Source: Margaritispora aquatica
Lineage: Eukaryota > Ascomycota > Leotiomycetes > Helotiales > Discinellaceae
Reading direction: 5' to 3'
DNA: 64,000 bases
Assembly: GCA_007644065.1 (NCBI GenBank)
Contig: VJWN01000008.1
Coordinates: 808,411-872,410 of the forward strand
This document shows positions 60,268-64,000 of the stretch, piece by piece. The notes under the pieces were generated by a model that saw only the letters and a program-made list of their open reading frames with translations, was not told where the DNA came from and did not search any database. The number at the start of each line of letters is the position of its first letter. Positions within the stretch are counted from its first letter, which is position 1. A program made the translations under genes and the position numbers.

Positions 60268-61861
60268 TCAATCTACCATATATCTCATTGGCTTCACCCC
60301 GAAGTAAGGTGACATAGGCCACATTCCATCATCAACATATTTGGCGTAGCGGCTCTTGAGTGGGTCGACGGGCTTCGCTCCAAGCTCAAGAAGAGCCGAC
60401 TCAACATGCCGATGACCATAAGCAAGTGCTCCTAACAGAGGAGAGTCCGCAGATCCATCGATGTTTACACCCCGCTGAACTAAGAGCCTCACAATAGTTT
60501 CGTAACCACCTTGAGCAGCGGTTATGAGCGCTGTATCCTCACGCCAAAGCTCGACGCCTGAGTCGAGGAGTACCTCAACAGCTCGAAGTTGACCATTACG
60601 AACCGCGCATATGAGTGGGGACCATTTTCCGTTGCGGGCAGGGACTGAGCCAGCTGCTAGAAGATCTTGAATTATCTCGCAGTGTCCATGAGAAGCAGCG
60701 CCACTGAGTGCTGAGAAGTTCTCTATGTAATCTGTGCCCTTCGCTCCGTAAGACAGCAAGAGCTGGACGATGTCTCGGTACCCTTGTGAAGATGCGAGCT
60801 GAATAGGCGACTCCAGCTCCCACATATTGTTGACACCTGAAAAATTTGCGTTGACATCGGTGCCATTGGCAAGGCAAAGCCTCACAAAGTCTATGTGCCC
60901 ATAACGGGCCGCTTCTATCAGGTTTCGGAAGTCATTCAAGGGTGCGTGTAGTCGTTCGCATAGCAAGTTGAATATGCCGGTGTTGTTTGCTCCGGCAGCA
61001 TACGGGATACAGCCCCGCAAGATTGAGAAATCTCCTCGGTAAGCTCCGAGAAGAATTAGAGCTAAATTTTCATCCCCACGTGTACAAGCTTCTCGCAGAG
61101 CACATCTAATCTCAAATGGGTAGTACTTGTCACCGGTGGGCCGAGCGTCCAAGATCCGGCTAACCAACTGGTGCTGACCCCCAATAGCAGCGTAGATCAG
61201 TGGCGCTTCTTGAAAAGCCGCACTTCGATCGCTCGCACAGAGGCGATGATTGGTGTTGCTGGACGCATCGGTGACGATGTCGTCGAACCACGGAGAGATG
61301 CCCAGAACAGCAGCGGCTCGCAGGCAATCATGGTGTAGAGTTGTTTCAACTAAAGTTGGTTCCGTTGAACAACCCATGAGTTTCAGGTACCCGTCATAAA
61401 TACCAGGTTTGGAAATCATTGCATCGATGAGGGTTCGAAGAGAAGCTTGATAATGTGGGCCGTATAGTTCTTCTTCTGGCAACAGTGTGTCCAGGATGCG
61501 ATGGAGGCGAGCCGAAAGATTCTGCTTGCGTTTGCCGTCCGCTTGCGCTCGAAACAAGAGGTAGTCTTTGACGATCTTTTTGTACCATGGTGATCCATTT
61601 GTGTTGCGGTATTCGTCTAATTCGAGAGCTCTGGATCGAAAAATGGCTCCTGGAATCTCGCGATCGAAAACCTCTGCTTTGGATTTAGTCGCGTGTTCAA
61701 GGAAGTATTGGAGACAGCTTCGACCCAGCTGATGGCAACATACTGCAAACTAAACGAAGCCGGACAGTCTCATTCAATCCGATGATCTCTATCACACGAT
61801 CGAGGAGAGTTTTGAAGATGTCCATCGAAAGCCCATCCAGGAAGTGGAAGGATTCAGGCAT
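60268..61861 (-). CDS. Ankyrin-repeat protein
   Basis: Two exons, 61861-61744 and 61673-60268, give 507 aa. The first exon carries an F-box-like helix pair (FLDGLSMDIFKTLLDRVIEIIGLNETVRLRLVC), as often heads fungal ankyrin proteins. From about residue 180, six or more ankyrin repeats can be counted: APLIYAAIGGQHQLVSRIL, RNLIEAARYGHIDFVRLCL, SPIQLASSQGYRDIVQLLL, SALSGAASHGHCEIIQDLL, SPLICAVRNGQLRAVEVLL and TALITAAQGGYETIVRLLV. The 70-nt intron splits a Lys codon (VCKVFDREIPG). It is likely a protein-interaction adaptor; partners are unknown. It is one of the few intact genes in the right 10 kb. Confidence 0.82.
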
Positions 61862-62944
61862 TTTCCAATTTCCGACTAGAGGCACTTATCAGCCTGTAAG
61901 GTAGAAGTCGTGGCGAAAGAACAGAACAATTTTTCGTGAGGCTTGAGGCAATTTGTTCATGAACAGGAAAAGTATATTCGATCCACAGCCACGAGAAGTG
62001 AAAGGGTAGCGACACCTGAACGAAAGGCAGTTTGTGAAGGATCTGACTCGTGGCAGTTCGTTCATATGTTGGTTGAAGTCAGAAATGAAGCAGGGATACT
62101 CGCCAAAAAGGAGGTTGGCAGAACTGCGGTGCAAGTCGCCCACTGGGCAGCCTTGAGGCGAAGGTGCTGGCTGACACATGTATGTTGGTCCCAGCGTTGG
62201 TAGCACCCGGTTTCGATGAAACTACAAATCCAAAGCAAGACAAAAGAAGTGCAAGCCTCTGCCGCCTAAAAACCAACAAATGTGCAAGTCGTTGCATCTA
62301 GCAAATAAGAAAAAGGCAGCACTTCCTTGCTTGATTTATCCAACTATCACGTCGAGTAAATACCCTGTCAAGAGTTAGCCTACGGCCTTTCTAGTTGATC
62401 ATGTAAAGTATACTAAGAATCCCCTTGCCTCGTGGCATAATAAACTAAATGTGAGATACTGAGGATTTTTTACTTGTTCAAGGGGCCTGCAACATTGAAG
62501 TCATAAATGAACCAAGCTCGTACAGGGTGTTGAGAGTCGAAGTTTGGCAAGAAATGCATCACATCGTGACATTTGGCTTAGAAGTCGTTCACAAATAGTC
62601 GAGAAACGACTTGGCAAAAGTCACTCCCAAGGCGATAAACCCGTTCTAGCGGATCTGCTGGAATGTCTGTTACGCAAACACGAACTATAACGCGCGTTAA
62701 TGAGTCTTTCATGTTTCTTGTTAGATAGGTAATTTTTGATGCACACCTTGAGGAGTAAAGAAAAGGAGCCTGGAGACGGGACATAGATGGATAAAGGGGA
62801 GGAGGGAGGTCAGGAGACCACGCTAAAGCTCGGACTAGTGTTGACGTCGGATAATAGTTGTTCTAACATTTCTTCTAGTGATTATCGTGTCAACATCTCA
62901 CAACAACATTAACAACAGCAACAGCAAGATTGATTTTACTTGTA
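61862..62944. other. Intergenic, AT-rich toward the right
   Basis: The frames at 61889-62297 on both strands overlap without pattern. No gene is supported. It separates the ankyrin gene from the condensin pseudogene. Confidence 0.45.
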
Positions 62945-63597
62945 ATGCCTCGTACTGCGTAGAACTCCGATAAAGCCGAGATTGGCAGACTTTCCTAGAG
63001 GTCGCCTGTCAAGTATAGAAACCGATTTCCCTTTGTGGCGCCTGATACTGATATTCTTTCAGAATGCCTTTGAATGACGATACATACGAGAAAGCACAGC
63101 AGCTATAATTACAACATGCTCTCTACGATAAGCAAATCAACTAAATCAAGGCGGTAGTATCTCTTGTGCGAAGACTTACCTACTCGCTATCCCTTAAGAC
63201 TCTGCAACGAGCCCTTAGATCGAATAATGATCTTGTGGCATTTATACTACTAAAGCGCGTACCTATACTTGTGAACTTCGAGGAATAGATCAGAATAACA
63301 ACGGATAACAAAATCAATTCCATAAATTCTTAGAACTTTGCCCTCATCGATTACTTTTATGACATGTCATGAGTCATGTCGCTAGTAAAAGAAGGCGACA
63401 CTATCAATTTCCAACGGGCCAGTTACACTTTAGATGGCTGTGTTAAAATCTACACTGACAGAGTCGATAGTATTACTGCTAAGACTGGTAAACTACTGAG
63501 TGGCCTTGCTAACAGTAGGGATCATAATACAAAGAGCGAAGATGGTGAAGGAGGCGAAGAGGAAATGGACGCTGTTAGGAGGACGCATAGAAAGCAG
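62945..63597 (+). pseudogene. Condensin subunit 2 (BRN1/CAP-H) 5' fragment, decayed
   Basis: The reading starts at 62945 (MPRTA, stop, then RSPVKYRNRFPFVAPDTD) and shifts frame at about 63060 to PLNDDTYEKAQQL. Then come KRVPILVNFEE, TDNKINSINS, NFALIDYFYDMS and SLVKEGDTINFQRASYTLD, GCVKIYTDRVDS and TGKLLSGLA, the highly conserved N-terminal region of the kleisin of condensin. In-frame stops lie at 62960, 62996, 63106, 63142, 63286, 63331 and 63370. Two TAG codons fall where the family has tryptophan (EEW and NSWNFAL). Nothing after about 63597 matches, so at most the first quarter of the roughly 850-residue protein is present. It must be a second copy, since condensin is essential. Confidence 0.8.
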
Positions 63598-64000
63598 GTG
63601 AGATATTTTGGAGCATCATAGTCTTGTAAGCGTGAGCTAGTCTCTCTCACCTTCGAGGTTGGTGGACGCGATGTCAATGCCAAGCAACCATTTGGCCTCG
63701 GCAGACCTGCAGTGTACAGAGCCAAATCTTTCCCTAGTGGGTGGTGCCAGCAGCGGAGGAACTCACCTCCTCCACTGGCCCAGCAGAGACCTCAAAAGCA
63801 GCATCTTTTACCTACTGTTGTATGTTTTGTTTTGCATTTCAGAAGTAGGATAGAGATCATTCACAGCCTCGTTTGCTTGACTCTCTTCCTCCCTTTTGGC
63901 CTGTAAGATGGAATAACCTAACCATAAATAGTCTGAGGATTAATATATTTTGACCCTTTATGATTGCCAATGATAGATTCACTATCAAGTGCCAGTGCTT
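63598..64000. other. Right-edge region
   Basis: No recognisable continuation of the condensin fragment or any other gene. Overlapping short frames exist on both strands at 63522-63906. Confidence 0.4.

Noticed and set aside
63064..63144. Transposase-like helix-turn-helix start before the condensin fragment
   Set aside because: The segment reads better as the known N-terminal part of BRN1 (PLNDDTYEKAQQL) in frame with the rest of the fragment.

Overview
The window is nuclear DNA from a filamentous ascomycete (Pezizomycotina). The evidence is many short GT-AG introns (mostly 45-75 nt, often with a CTAAC or CTGAC branch site), a Zn2Cys6 regulator, a XanA-like dioxygenase family, a single dispersed 5S rRNA gene, and decayed genes whose stop codons look like repeat-induced point mutation (RIP). 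Gene style suggests a leotiomycete (Helotiales-like), but that is only an impression. Exon coordinates were derived by hand from splice signals and reading-frame continuity; nearly all models close in frame.

Layout. 1-16.5 kb is a conserved housekeeping block: BUR1/CDK9 kinase, a ZUFSP/ZUP1-type deubiquitinase, seryl-tRNA synthetase, a Rheb GTPase, the cohesin release factor WAPL, uracil phosphoribosyltransferase and elongation factor ELF1. 17.5-20.3 kb holds an 18-exon URC1-type GTP cyclohydrolase II gene; with the uracil phosphoribosyltransferase three kilobases away it forms a likely pyrimidine salvage/catabolism pair. 20.3-24.2 kb is a long, repeat-rich gene desert. 24-29 kb has a small unknown gene, ribosomal protein S1 (eS1), a Rab18-like GTPase with an altered guanine-specificity motif, and a mitochondrial ABHD11/IMO32-type hydrolase.

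29.9-40.5 kb is the most coherent functional unit. Two XanA-like Fe(II)/2-oxoglutarate dioxygenases flank an NCS1 nucleobase permease, a divergently transcribed Zn2Cys6 transcription factor and an alpha/beta hydrolase. CCG/CGG palindromes and GATA-type sites lie in the shared promoters. I read this as a candidate purine or nucleobase uptake-and-oxidation cluster. An unknown gene and a monofunctional catalase follow.

46-53 kb holds an unknown protein, an F-box protein, RIB7 and a fungal-specific regulator that appears frameshifted. From 53.3 kb to the end the window turns accessory: a dispersed 5S rRNA gene, a quercetin 2,3-dioxygenase pseudogene with six in-frame TAG codons, an unknown secreted or membrane protein, a broken secreted-protein gene, an ankyrin protein, and at the right edge a decayed fragment of the condensin subunit BRN1/CAP-H.
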